A stretch of DNA of 64,000 nucleotides from Oligoflexus tunisiensis (GTDB taxonomy: Bacteria; Bdellovibrionota_B; Oligoflexia; Oligoflexales; Oligoflexaceae), in NCBI RefSeq assembly GCF_001748245.1, contig NZ_BDFO01000001.1:5311778-5375777 (forward strand). Reading direction: 5' to 3'. Below the pieces are notes generated by a model, which had not been told where the DNA came from, did no database searches, and worked only from the letters and a program-made list of their open reading frames with translations. The translations under genes and the position numbers were made by a program. This document shows positions 53,560 through 61,963 of the stretch, one piece after another. The number at the start of each line of letters is the position of its first letter. Positions within the stretch are counted from its first letter, which is position 1.

Positions 53560-54225
53560 TTAGAAAATAAAGCCGAGGGAAGCCTGGACTTCATTGTTGC
53601 GGATTCCCACGTCCTTATACTTCAGGCCATCATAGACCAGACCAGCCCCTTCCAATTCGAGATCGACATCACTGCGAGCAAAAGTATCCGTGTACTTGTA
53701 TTCCAAACCCACAGTGGTGGCATAATTGAGCTTATAGCGCGCACCGGCACCGACATCGTAGTTACCCAGGTTGGTGCCATCTGCATCCGCTTCGATGCCA
53801 CCGTCATTGAAGCTATCAAGAGTCAGGCGGTGATAGGAAAGACCCGCCTTGCCAAAGACTGCGGTCGTCTCGTTGGACCAAACATCCAGCGAGCCATAGA
53901 CGTTGGCGGTGAGGTCGGAGTATCCGGCCTGCTCATTTTCGCCATCATAGTTGATGTAACCGACACCAGCGCCGACATACATTTGGTTGGCCAGGCGCAT
54001 TTCAAACGCGGCACCGCCACCGATCGAGTTCAGCTCATCTCCTTCCTGTTCGTCGGCAGAAAACTCACGACCGATCGTGACGTTGCCACCACGAGCTTCC
54101 ATACCATCGATGCGAAGCTGGGACTGAGACGTAAACACGAAAGCCTTAACCTGGCCAACATCGGCGAATGCAGGGGCAGAAGTCAAAGCCACAAGTCCAA
54201 CGAGAGAAAGCAGAGTTGTCTTCAT
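53560..54225 (-). CDS. Outer-membrane beta-barrel protein (OmpA/porin-like fold)
   Basis: 221 residues from the chosen ATG; in-frame ATGs 18 and 36 bases upstream are possible. Signal peptide TTLLSLVGLVALTSAPAFA. The mature part is about 200 residues of alternating strands (YVGAGVGYINYDG, TAVFGKAGLSYHRL, VGLEYKYTD) ending in SLGFIF with a terminal Phe, the recognition signal for outer-membrane barrel insertion. Eight strands are likely. Opacity/OmpW-type barrel is the nearest description; no OmpA peptidoglycan domain. Confidence 0.85.
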   Translation of the reverse strand: MKTTLLSLVGLVALTSAPAFADVGQVKAFVFTSQSQLRIDGMEARGGNVTIGREFSADEQEGDELNSIGGGAAFEMRLANQMYVGAGVGYINYDGENEQAGYSDLTANVYGSLDVWSNETTAVFGKAGLSYHRLTLDSFNDGGIEADADGTNLGNYDVGAGARYKLNYATTVGLEYKYTDTFARSDVDLELEGAGLVYDGLKYKDVGIRNNEVQASLGFIF

Positions 54226-54456
54226 AAGTGTTCTACCTTTCATGATGCTAAATCGACCCATCTAAGCCCTGGGGTCACGCTTGGCAATGCAAGCCGCAGG
54301 CCAGCATTCGCGGCTCTCCGAATGGCTTAAAATGAGTCATTTGCGAGGGAATTGTGCCCAACACCAAGTAAGTTGACGCAGTAAAAATCGAGGATCACAG
54401 GTATGGGGTGCAGCAGATTTCCGAACAGCTGTATGAGCCAGGTTACGTTGAGCCGC

Positions 54457-54807
54457 TCAGTGGGTCACGCCGGGGCCATCGCGGAAAATGAAATAAACAG
54501 CACCGAGGAGGCAGAGTCCGGCCCAGAGCAGGTTCAGCTGAGGCTTTTCTTTCATATAGAAAATGGAAAAACCAACAAAGACCAGGAGCGTGATGACTTC
54601 CTGGATAATTTTCAGCTGAGCCAGGCTGAAGAATTGGTAACCGGTGCGATTGGCTGGCACCTGCAGGCAATATTCAAAGAAGGCGATGCCCCAGCTCACC
54701 AGGATCGCGAAGTAAAGCGGTTTGTGATTCATGGTCTTGAGATGCCCGTACCAGGCATAGGTCATAAAGAAATTGGACAGAAGAAGAAGACCCAAAGTCT
54801 TCAGCAT
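54457..54807 (-). CDS. DUF486 small membrane protein (DMT-like)
   Basis: 116 residues from an ATG with CCGGAG upstream; an earlier in-frame ATG is less likely. Four hydrophobic helices and the family phrases FFMTYAWYGHLK, VSWGIAFFEYCLQVPANR and QEVITLLVFVGFSI identify DUF486, a small drug/metabolite-transporter-like family of unknown substrate. Confidence 0.85.
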   Translation of the reverse strand: MLKTLGLLLLSNFFMTYAWYGHLKTMNHKPLYFAILVSWGIAFFEYCLQVPANRTGYQFFSLAQLKIIQEVITLLVFVGFSIFYMKEKPQLNLLWAGLCLLGAVYFIFRDGPGVTH

Positions 54808-55385
54808 GGGTGGCTCCGGCTGGCAAGGGATGGAAAGCATTGTGCCGAATTCCATGGAATTCCGCAACGCCTACCGAAGGGAAACGGGGACAACCGATTT
54901 TTGACCAGGTCAGCGTGCAGAGCTGGGTAAAAAAGCGGAAGGAATCGTCCGTTGCCGGCGGGGAAAGGATTGAACCTCAACCCCTCTGCTGCAGACCAGC
55001 GCCTCGGAGTCGGGCGGAATTTTCCAGCCCCAGCCTCGGTCGGCCTCGAGTCCCGTCCAGCGATCAGAATGCCGGCAGCGATCATAGGATGCACCCAGCA
55101 GGCGGCCCTCCGGGGCTGAAGAGCGGCGCGACCTACCCTTTCTGCATGGCGTGGCCGCTTGATCGTCCTCCCTCTCCCACCCTCATTCGACTCAGGCTGG
55201 CGTGACTGCAGTGTCGGCTTGAAAGCGCTTCCCGACAGGCCGGTTGGAATTTTTTTTCCTTATCAGCTCTATGTTTCAAGGATCTTTCGTTTTTTTAAAT
55301 TCGACAGGGCACCAACAGGAAGTATACCGACTGTAGATCGTCACAAACAGCCGACAGATTTTGGACTCGATTCGAGGGGATCGCT
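54808..55385 (+). other. Gene-free stretch upstream of the lipase gene
   Basis: About 580 bases. I see no convincing gene in six frames, only unsupported open frames. A T-run (TTTTTTTT) lies near 55250 and a candidate promoter near its end. A minus-strand tRNA-like T-loop at 54966-54976 has no cloverleaf partner. Confidence 0.45.
55301..55328 (+). promoter_or_regulatory. Candidate promoter for the lipase gene
   Basis: -35 TCGACA (55301-55306) and -10 TATACC (55323-55328), 16-base spacer, 58 bases before the ATG. Confidence 0.45.
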
Positions 55386-56375
55386 ATGACACGTTTCATG
55401 CTCTCACTGGGGCTATTATGCGCCATTTTCACGGGACCGAAGGACAGGCTACTTGCCAATGCGGAGATTGATCCAGATGAGTACATCGAGGAAGAGAATC
55501 GTGAAGTTGACCCGGACATTGCTGATTATTCCGAAGTCGCGGATCTGGTCGAAGAGCGCGCCAGGCACACCCGCTACCCCATCGTCCTGCTTCACGGATT
55601 TCTCGGATGGGACCAGGTCTTCTTTTTCGATTATTTCTACAAGGTGCGCGGCACGCTCCACGGCAAAGGCTATGACATCTTCACCACAGTTGTCAGTCCT
55701 GTCCAGACAGTGGCTCTACGTGCCCGCGAACTCGCGCCGCAGCTCGATGCAATAATGCAGGCCACCGGCGCCGAGAAGGTGAATATCGTCGCGCACTCGA
55801 TGGGTGGACTGGATGCCCGTTATCTGATCGCCCAGATGGGATATGCCCACAAGGTGGCTTCGGTGACGACCATCGGCACACCGCACCGCGGCTCGCCGGT
55901 TCCCGATTTGATCTTTAAGGTTTTAGGCAAAGGCGACAACCTGCTGTATAAGGCGTTCGAATATCTGGTGGCGGGCTTTCTTGGCAAAGGCCAGAAGAGG
56001 CCGTCAGATCTCGACATCCGGGCCGCCCTTTGGAACCTATCGCCCAGGTTTCTGGAGGAGGAATTCAATCCTGCGAATCTCGACAGCCCGGATGTCTACT
56101 ACCAATCCTATTCCGGCGCCAGCAGCATCACCGGCTGGGGCACGGGCGATCGCATGGATCCCCTGCTGATTGGTTTTCAGGTGGCCTTTGGTCTTGGCAC
56201 AAGGAATGACGGACTGGTCGCGGAAAGTTCCTCGATCTGGGGACGCTATCGCGGGACCGTCAGCGCCGATCATATCGACCTGATCGGACAGCTTTTTGGG
56301 AGCACGTCGAGTCGTTTTCGTCATCTGAATTTTTATCAGACTTTGGCGAACGATTTGGCTGACCTCGGTTTCTAA
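55386..56375 (+). CDS. Secreted triacylglycerol lipase (family I type)
   Basis: 329 residues with signal peptide (FMLSLGLLCAIF). Alpha/beta-hydrolase: oxyanion region VLLHGFLGWD, nucleophile Ser in AHSMGGLD, catalytic Asp in RNDGLVAES and His in ADHIDLIGQ, in the order and spacing of family I bacterial lipases. Substrates are probably long-chain acylglycerols or other esters. CGAGGGGA precedes the ATG. No lipase-specific foldase gene is next to it. Confidence 0.87.
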   Translation: MTRFMLSLGLLCAIFTGPKDRLLANAEIDPDEYIEEENREVDPDIADYSEVADLVEERARHTRYPIVLLHGFLGWDQVFFFDYFYKVRGTLHGKGYDIFTTVVSPVQTVALRARELAPQLDAIMQATGAEKVNIVAHSMGGLDARYLIAQMGYAHKVASVTTIGTPHRGSPVPDLIFKVLGKGDNLLYKAFEYLVAGFLGKGQKRPSDLDIRAALWNLSPRFLEEEFNPANLDSPDVYYQSYSGASSITGWGTGDRMDPLLIGFQVAFGLGTRNDGLVAESSSIWGRYRGTVSADHIDLIGQLFGSTSSRFRHLNFYQTLANDLADLGF

Positions 56376-56444
56376 GGACTCTGTTCTGTTTGATACGGGC
56401 TGTGATATGCTGATGCCCTTCGTTCTTAACCTGGGGTTTCGGAC

Positions 56445-57362
56445 ATGCACAGTCTGTTTTCTTGCCTTTTGCTCCTGGCCTGGATTTTTTCCCTCCCGCT
56501 TGAAGCCCACGACAAAAAAATCTATCAGCTCGATACCAGCCCGCTTCAGGCTGAGCCGGATCTGGCCCGGGAATTTCAAATCCTACAGGAGAAGTTCCAG
56601 GTCGAGGCTTTGTCCAATGCCGAACATGAACGCCGCCTGACCATCCTGGAACAGGTGATTCGAAAAAAACCCGACTGGCTCGATGGTTATTCCATGATGG
56701 CCGCGGAATCCTTTTTTCTGGGTTCAAGTTTCACCGATCCCAAGGACCACCCCACCGCCCGCCGTTACCTGGATGAGGGTGAAAAACGCATCAATGAGTG
56801 TTTGAAGCGCGCGCCGACCAATATCCTCTGCAAGTTTTTCAAGGCCTCCCTGCGGGCCAAGATTGCCAGCATTGATGGCATCTTCGCCTCCCTGCGTTAT
56901 GGGCGCTCGGTGCGCGACGCCTGGATCGAAGTCGTGGAATCGGGCATCGACATGCAGTTCCGCCCGAACGTATCCCTGCAAGGGTCCGTGCACTATGGGC
57001 TTGGGCTCTTCTTCCGCCTTGTGCCCAACTTCTTTCTGATGGATTGGTTCTTTCACATTCGCGGCAATATCGATGAATCGATCAAGTATCATCGGGCTGC
57101 GGTGAAGTTCGATGGCAACAACCCATGCTACACCTTGATGCTGGCCGTCTCACTCCTCTGCAAGGTGAAGGGCAAACCCAATACCCCGGAGTACGCCGAA
57201 GCCATGAGCCTTCTCAGTGCTCCCGCATCCAGGCCTGTTGATGTCGCCCAGGCTGTCTGCGTTCATGACATTCCAAAAATTCGCAATGAACCGAAGAAAA
57301 CCTGTGGTTATACTCAGGCCAAGTATCAGGATGATGTCAAAGAAGAAGACTTTAAAAAGTAA
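56445..57362 (+). CDS. Exported TPR-like protein
   Basis: 305 residues. Signal peptide LFSCLLLLAWIFSLPLEA. The mature part is a helical solenoid with TPR-like units (LDEGEKRINECLKRAPTNI, DESIKYHRAAVKFDGNNP) and cysteines in the C-terminal third. It starts 69 bases after the lipase stop and may share its transcript. A chaperone role for the secreted lipase is a guess only; family not recognised. Confidence 0.7.
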   Translation: MHSLFSCLLLLAWIFSLPLEAHDKKIYQLDTSPLQAEPDLAREFQILQEKFQVEALSNAEHERRLTILEQVIRKKPDWLDGYSMMAAESFFLGSSFTDPKDHPTARRYLDEGEKRINECLKRAPTNILCKFFKASLRAKIASIDGIFASLRYGRSVRDAWIEVVESGIDMQFRPNVSLQGSVHYGLGLFFRLVPNFFLMDWFFHIRGNIDESIKYHRAAVKFDGNNPCYTLMLAVSLLCKVKGKPNTPEYAEAMSLLSAPASRPVDVAQAVCVHDIPKIRNEPKKTCGYTQAKYQDDVKEEDFKK

Positions 57363-57372
57363 GCCGCGCAAG

Positions 57373-57404
57373 GCCGTCGGCATCCAGCGACGGCGGCCTT
57401 TCTT
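57373..57404 (+). terminator. Terminator after the TPR-like gene
   Basis: Stem GCCGTCG (57373-57379) with CGACGGC (57388-57394), followed by GGCCTTTCTTT. Ten bases after the stop. Confidence 0.7.
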
Positions 57405-57498
57405 TGGAACTATTCAAAACTTTCTGCCAAATGATCAGCCCGCGCTCCTGACTCCAAACGGACTCTTCTCTTCCGCAACAGATATTCTAAGATAGTAA

Positions 57499-57561
57499 GA
57501 GCCTGGCCGAAAACCCCTTGAAGGCAAGGCGTCAACGAGCGAGGAGTTTTCGGCCAGGCTC
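57499..57561. repeat. Sixteen-base perfect inverted repeat with inner hairpin
   Basis: Arms GAGCCTGGCCGAAAAC (57499-57514) and GTTTTCGGCCAGGCTC (57546-57561) enclose 31 bases that contain a second hairpin CCTTG-AAGG-CAAGG. The three-way fold and the perfect long arms are more elaborate than the terminators in this window. It lies 24 bases before the MFS gene. Confidence 0.8.
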
Positions 57562-57585
57562 CTAGAAACAGGTTAAAAACTCTCC

Positions 57586-58875
57586 ATGAACACCCGATTT
57601 CCTCAGGCTTTCGCAGCCGTGCCGCCGCCTCTCAGAGCCAGTCTCTGGGACGTTACGTTCTATTCGCTGATGGTTGGAATGGCTGAAACCTATCTCAGTG
57701 CCTTTGTGCTGACCATGGGTTTCAGTGAACGGGCCTCCGGCCTGCTCGTGACCCTGCCGATGCTGATCGGGTCGGTCATTCAACTGGCGTCCGGATTCTG
57801 TGCCCAGTTTTTCCGCTCCCAGAAATTCTGGGTCATGGTGAGTGCCAGCATTCAGGGCAGTGCTCTGGTGCTGCTCGCTCTTCTAAGCTACGGCTGGACC
57901 ATCAGTCCTCTGTCGAACGACATCACGGTCTTTGTCTTGATCAGCGTCTACTGGACCTTTGGTCTGGCAGCCGGCCCGAGCTGGAGCAGCTGGATTGGTT
58001 CCATCGTGCCCGATGAACAGCGGACCCATTTTTTCTCCTACCGCACCCGGGTGGCCCAGTTCTTTACCCTGCTTGGTCTGCTGGTGGCGGGTCTGGCTTT
58101 GGAAACCCAATCGGAAACGCCCCAAAGGCTGCCGATCTTTGCGCTCCTGTTTTTTGTAAGTGGCCTCTGCCGTTACATATCCGTCGTATTTCTGGCGAAG
58201 CATCCGGACAGCCTCGTGCGCCCCCTGGTCGATGCGCGGGCCCTCTTCAAAAAGAGTTTCTGGTCCTGGCTGGCTGAAAAGCGTTCCCTGGTCATTATCC
58301 TTTTTCTCTTTCTGACTCAAATCGCCACCAACATCTCTGGTCCCTTCTTTAACGCCTACATGCTAAAGCAGCTGGAACTCGACTATCATGACTATATGAT
58401 CCTGATCAGCACAGCATTCGTCGCGCGTGTGGTGGGCGGCGGGGTCATGCATAAGCTGGCCCATAATCTTGGCTCCACGACCCTGACCCATCTGGGAGCC
58501 CTGCTCATCGCTCCCCTGCCGATGCTCTGGATCGTCAGCAGCAACTTCACCTGGCTCTTTCTGATTCAAACCTTTTCCGGTTTTGCCTGGGGCTGTCACG
58601 AACTCGGTGTGACCCTGATGATATTGGATAAGCATTCGCATCGGGAGCGGATCAGTCTTCTGACCATCACCCAGCTCTTGAACGCAACGGCGACGTTCCT
58701 GGGATCATGGATTGGTTTCATGATTCTCGGCGCCGGCACGCTCACCGCCGCGAATTACTTTCACGTCTTCATCCTGTCGAGTGTTCTGCGCTTCGTGCCG
58801 GTTATGGTTCTGGCGCGACTCGGGGACAGTCGCCTGCGGGGGCTGTTGATTCCCTCGCGGTTGTTTTCGAGATAG
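57586..58875 (+). CDS. Major facilitator superfamily transporter
   Basis: 429 residues with about 12 membrane helices in two halves. Family features include FYSLMVGMAETYLSAF in helix 1, a polar stretch between helices 2 and 3 (FFRSQKFW), and a central cytoplasmic loop (KHPDSLVRPLVDARALFKK). Substrate unknown. It lies just after the inverted repeat, and its ribosome binding site is weak. Confidence 0.82.
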   Translation: MNTRFPQAFAAVPPPLRASLWDVTFYSLMVGMAETYLSAFVLTMGFSERASGLLVTLPMLIGSVIQLASGFCAQFFRSQKFWVMVSASIQGSALVLLALLSYGWTISPLSNDITVFVLISVYWTFGLAAGPSWSSWIGSIVPDEQRTHFFSYRTRVAQFFTLLGLLVAGLALETQSETPQRLPIFALLFFVSGLCRYISVVFLAKHPDSLVRPLVDARALFKKSFWSWLAEKRSLVIILFLFLTQIATNISGPFFNAYMLKQLELDYHDYMILISTAFVARVVGGGVMHKLAHNLGSTTLTHLGALLIAPLPMLWIVSSNFTWLFLIQTFSGFAWGCHELGVTLMILDKHSHRERISLLTITQLLNATATFLGSWIGFMILGAGTLTAANYFHVFILSSVLRFVPVMVLARLGDSRLRGLLIPSRLFSR

Positions 58876-59066
58876 GGTTGTAAGCAATTCGATTCAAGTT
58901 GTGCCTCTTGAGAACGTTTTTTTCATAGCAAGTTTTCGATCCAGTTAACACCTTTTGACAGCATCTCTGGAATCAAGTAAACAAGCGTGTCAGAAGCATC
59001 AAGTCTGCCTAACCAGCCAGACGTAATTTGCCGTGTCGATGCAAAGATAATTTCAGGAGATATTGA

Positions 59067-59435
59067 TTGATAAGGCTTCTCTTTGGGCTTGCCATTCTTA
59101 GTTCCAATTCAGCATATCCCGCGTCGTGGGAAGTTGAAATCTGGAATGCCAAAACTGATGAAGTGCGCATATTCAAGCCCGCTCCTGATACTGAGGAGGA
59201 GATTCCTACGCCCGGGCCATACAAGTGTAAAGCTGAAAAGGAATACACCTTTCCGTCGGGCAAAGATACATTGCATGGACGACGATTCTCTTGCATTCTT
59301 GGATCCGCAAGCGTTCATATATCCACATATTGCCCTCTGGTAAGAGGCGGGAACAACACAGCCAAAATTGGAGTTAGAGGAGAAGGCAAGAAAGACGTTC
59401 CATTGTTCCAAGCTGTTCTCCGGTGTAAATACTAG
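59067..59435 (+). CDS. Small exported protein, AT-rich gene
   Basis: 122 residues from a TTG with AGGAGA eight bases upstream. Signal peptide LLFGLAILSSNSAYPA. The mature part has four cysteines (YKCKAEK, FSCILG, TYCPL, LRCKY) likely to form two disulfides. Base composition is lower in GC than its neighbours, which may reflect transfer. No family recognised. Confidence 0.6.
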   Translation: MIRLLFGLAILSSNSAYPASWEVEIWNAKTDEVRIFKPAPDTEEEIPTPGPYKCKAEKEYTFPSGKDTLHGRRFSCILGSASVHISTYCPLVRGGNNTAKIGVRGEGKKDVPLFQAVLRCKY

Positions 59436-59525
59436 GCATAATTCTTCGTTGGCAATGCCCAAGAACAGCGCCCAATCTTACTTATTCCCTGCTATAATCA
59501 CGACATGTCAATAAAAAGGCCATTC

Positions 59526-60830
59526 ATGAAAAAGACACCCATGCTTTGCCTTGCGGCATGCCTTGTGTCCTCTGTGCGGGCCGATGGGCATTGGGGGCTT
59601 GAATCCGGTTATTCCCGAGACGGCGCCGGAGGATCACTGCACAGACGGGAATTGCCCGATCTGCCGGTCGAGACCCCGACGCGGAATCTCACGCAAAGGG
59701 ATTGGGCTGACTTCATCACCTGCGGGGACATGCTCGAAGGCGTGGTGCACCTATCCCACTATGCAAGGCCCTCCCCACAATTTTTCCATAGGATTGATGC
59801 TGACAGGATCACAGTCTTCACCCCTTATTTTGCCGGTGTCGACAGGCTTCGCTGCCAGCGCCACACCTTTGGCATCAAGTACAAGCAAACCGAAACCGTC
59901 TGCTACATGGCCATCCCCTATCGTTCGCACACAAGACGGCCAGAGACCTGGGGTTACCATTACACCGCGAGCGGCATCGGTTCATGGTGGAATGGAAAGT
60001 TTGCCAGCGGCGGACGCTTTCAATTCTTTCATCAAGTCGACAGGCAGATCGCTGAAGATGCCAGACGATTTCCCGATGAAATCATCCAGCCACTCGGCGG
60101 CTCCACCAATTTCATGAATCAGAAGGTCATTCCCTTTCAGTTGCATCCCAGGGCCCAGGATCTATGGGGACCGAAGCTGAGCCTTGATCAAGAACTCGTT
60201 CCGCTTTTCATCAGGAACCTCACGCAAATGGCGACGATCGCCGATCCGGAAATTTCCGTCGGCAGCGATACGACGATCGATCAAATCCAGGCAGGTCTGG
60301 ATACCTGCGAGAGTGCCGGCACCAGGGTCGGATTGAAGGCCCTGCCCAAGGTGGTCGCGGCCCTTGGCTCAAGACTGAAGCCAGGCATCCTTGCGCAGAA
60401 ATCCCGCAATGCAATGATGACCCTGAAGCTGAAACCCCTGCAAAGGAAGGTCAGGCCCAAGGAAATCCTGTCCATCGAGGCCATCCTGATCAATGAATCG
60501 CCTGGGTCCTTTGATACCGACCCCGGGTCATCGTGCAGTCCACATTGGTCGGTGCTGCCCAAAGGTTTTTTCACCGATATCGGAAGTATCTCATCATGCG
60601 TGGCCGCCGATTCCGATGGTCTCGCATTGGGCGCCCGCAAGAATCTCAAACCATGGCCGAACAGGCTCACGATTGGGCCTGGAGTTGTACGGAGCTTTCT
60701 CATTCATCTTCGCGTCAATGAGTTTGCGAAGGCGGGAGAGCTTGAATTCAGCCTTTCTTTCGGGCGGAGAAATCCCATTCGCAGTGCGCCGCAGAAAGTC
60801 TTCATCCTGGGAGAGCGGGAATCGCCATGA
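59526..60830 (+). CDS. Exported protein of unknown function
   Basis: About 434 residues from the ATG at 59526; another ATG lies 21 bases upstream. Signal peptide MLCLAACLVSSVRA. The N-terminal two thirds have scattered cysteines and aromatic patches (GYHYTASGIGSWWNGKF); the C-terminal 130 residues look like an Ig-like domain (AMMTLKLKPLQRKVRP, SFLIHLRVNEF). The stop overlaps the next start (ATGA), so it works with the lipoprotein that follows. Not recognised. Confidence 0.68.
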   Translation: MKKTPMLCLAACLVSSVRADGHWGLESGYSRDGAGGSLHRRELPDLPVETPTRNLTQRDWADFITCGDMLEGVVHLSHYARPSPQFFHRIDADRITVFTPYFAGVDRLRCQRHTFGIKYKQTETVCYMAIPYRSHTRRPETWGYHYTASGIGSWWNGKFASGGRFQFFHQVDRQIAEDARRFPDEIIQPLGGSTNFMNQKVIPFQLHPRAQDLWGPKLSLDQELVPLFIRNLTQMATIADPEISVGSDTTIDQIQAGLDTCESAGTRVGLKALPKVVAALGSRLKPGILAQKSRNAMMTLKLKPLQRKVRPKEILSIEAILINESPGSFDTDPGSSCSPHWSVLPKGFFTDIGSISSCVAADSDGLALGARKNLKPWPNRLTIGPGVVRSFLIHLRVNEFAKAGELEFSLSFGRRNPIRSAPQKVFILGERESP

Positions 60831-61960
60831 AGGGAATTTTGCATCGTTCCTCCTTCATTCTCATGTTCCTATTGGTCACGCTGTCCTGTCAGCGTCCCAC
60901 CCGATCGAAAACCTTGGGCGGGTCAAAGCCGGCGTCCAGGCCCGCCCCGTTGGAGTGGGAAAGCATCGCAACGCCCGGCAGGACGGAAGCCTGGAGTGAG
61001 CTGGTTCAGTGTCTGGAGCAGACCAATTTTCTGTCCTCGCGTCCGACCAGGAGCTGGTACAGTGACTCGGATTTCGCAGGAACGTTGCTCAGTCTGGATC
61101 AAAACATGAGTTTACGCGGTGAAGCTCACGCCGTGACGGTTATTGGGAAGGATGGATTGAGGAGTTTTCCGAACCCTTGCCGTTCCCCGAAGTTCCAGCC
61201 AAAGCTCGGGCGCTGCCAGGTGCGGGTCTCGTTTCAAGATTCCTCCCGACGTCAGCGTTATATCCATCTGGATGCAACAGGTCTGCTGTATGAGGTCAGG
61301 AACGCCGAGGTCAAGAAAGTGATTCCTGCCGATCGCATTGGAGCCCGTGATTACATCAGCTATATGACGTTCGGCGAGACTCCATCGGAAGCTCCCGCCA
61401 GAGCCGCGAGCGAGGGGGAGATCAAATGGCTTCTGGATCATATGGAAGGCGCATTCGAAAGTGATTGGACGACGCATCACCATTTGCGCAATCTGCAGTC
61501 CCAAAAAAGGCTTGATTCCTGCCTGAAGGCGGCCAAGGTTTATGCGAGAAAACCTCTTTTCAGACGGGTTGCGAAACTGAGAGCGGAATCGCAGCACTTC
61601 GCCAGCCTCCGATCAGCCCAGACCCGTGCGATTAGGTTCACTGTCAGCCTTCAGGGAAGTGATCAGGAGGCCAAGGCCACACTGAGGGTGAACAATCCCA
61701 CCGAGACCCCTTTTTTCCTGGAACCTGATCCGGAATATCCCTGCTTCCTGGCGCTTGCCTGCGGCACCTATAAACCTCGCTTCAAAAATCCGTATCGAAG
61801 CTGTCCGCTGAGTTTCGGCGACGCTGTGGGTGTTGCGCCGGGAAAATCCTTGAATCTGCCACTGGATCAGATCTATGACGTCGGTGTGCTGGAACGAACT
61901 AACGAAGCCTACAAGTGCCCCCTGGTTCTGGGACACTTCCAGCCCATCCGTCCGCAGTGA
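60827..61960 (+). CDS. Lipoprotein of unknown function
   Basis: 377 residues with lipobox LSC (Cys21) after ILMFLLVT. The middle is mixed; the C-terminal 120 residues form a beta-rich domain (RFTVSLQGSDQEAKATLRV, TPFFLEPDPEYPCFLALACG) similar in outline to the C-terminal domain of the upstream protein. Four-base overlap indicates translational coupling and perhaps a common complex. Not recognised. Confidence 0.68.
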   Translation: MKGILHRSSFILMFLLVTLSCQRPTRSKTLGGSKPASRPAPLEWESIATPGRTEAWSELVQCLEQTNFLSSRPTRSWYSDSDFAGTLLSLDQNMSLRGEAHAVTVIGKDGLRSFPNPCRSPKFQPKLGRCQVRVSFQDSSRRQRYIHLDATGLLYEVRNAEVKKVIPADRIGARDYISYMTFGETPSEAPARAASEGEIKWLLDHMEGAFESDWTTHHHLRNLQSQKRLDSCLKAAKVYARKPLFRRVAKLRAESQHFASLRSAQTRAIRFTVSLQGSDQEAKATLRVNNPTETPFFLEPDPEYPCFLALACGTYKPRFKNPYRSCPLSFGDAVGVAPGKSLNLPLDQIYDVGVLERTNEAYKCPLVLGHFQPIRPQ

Positions 61961-61963
61961 TCC

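Noticed and set aside
54940-55040. A tRNA-like T-loop on the minus strand
   Set aside because: The T stem pairs poorly and no acceptor or D arm can be formed within tRNA length.
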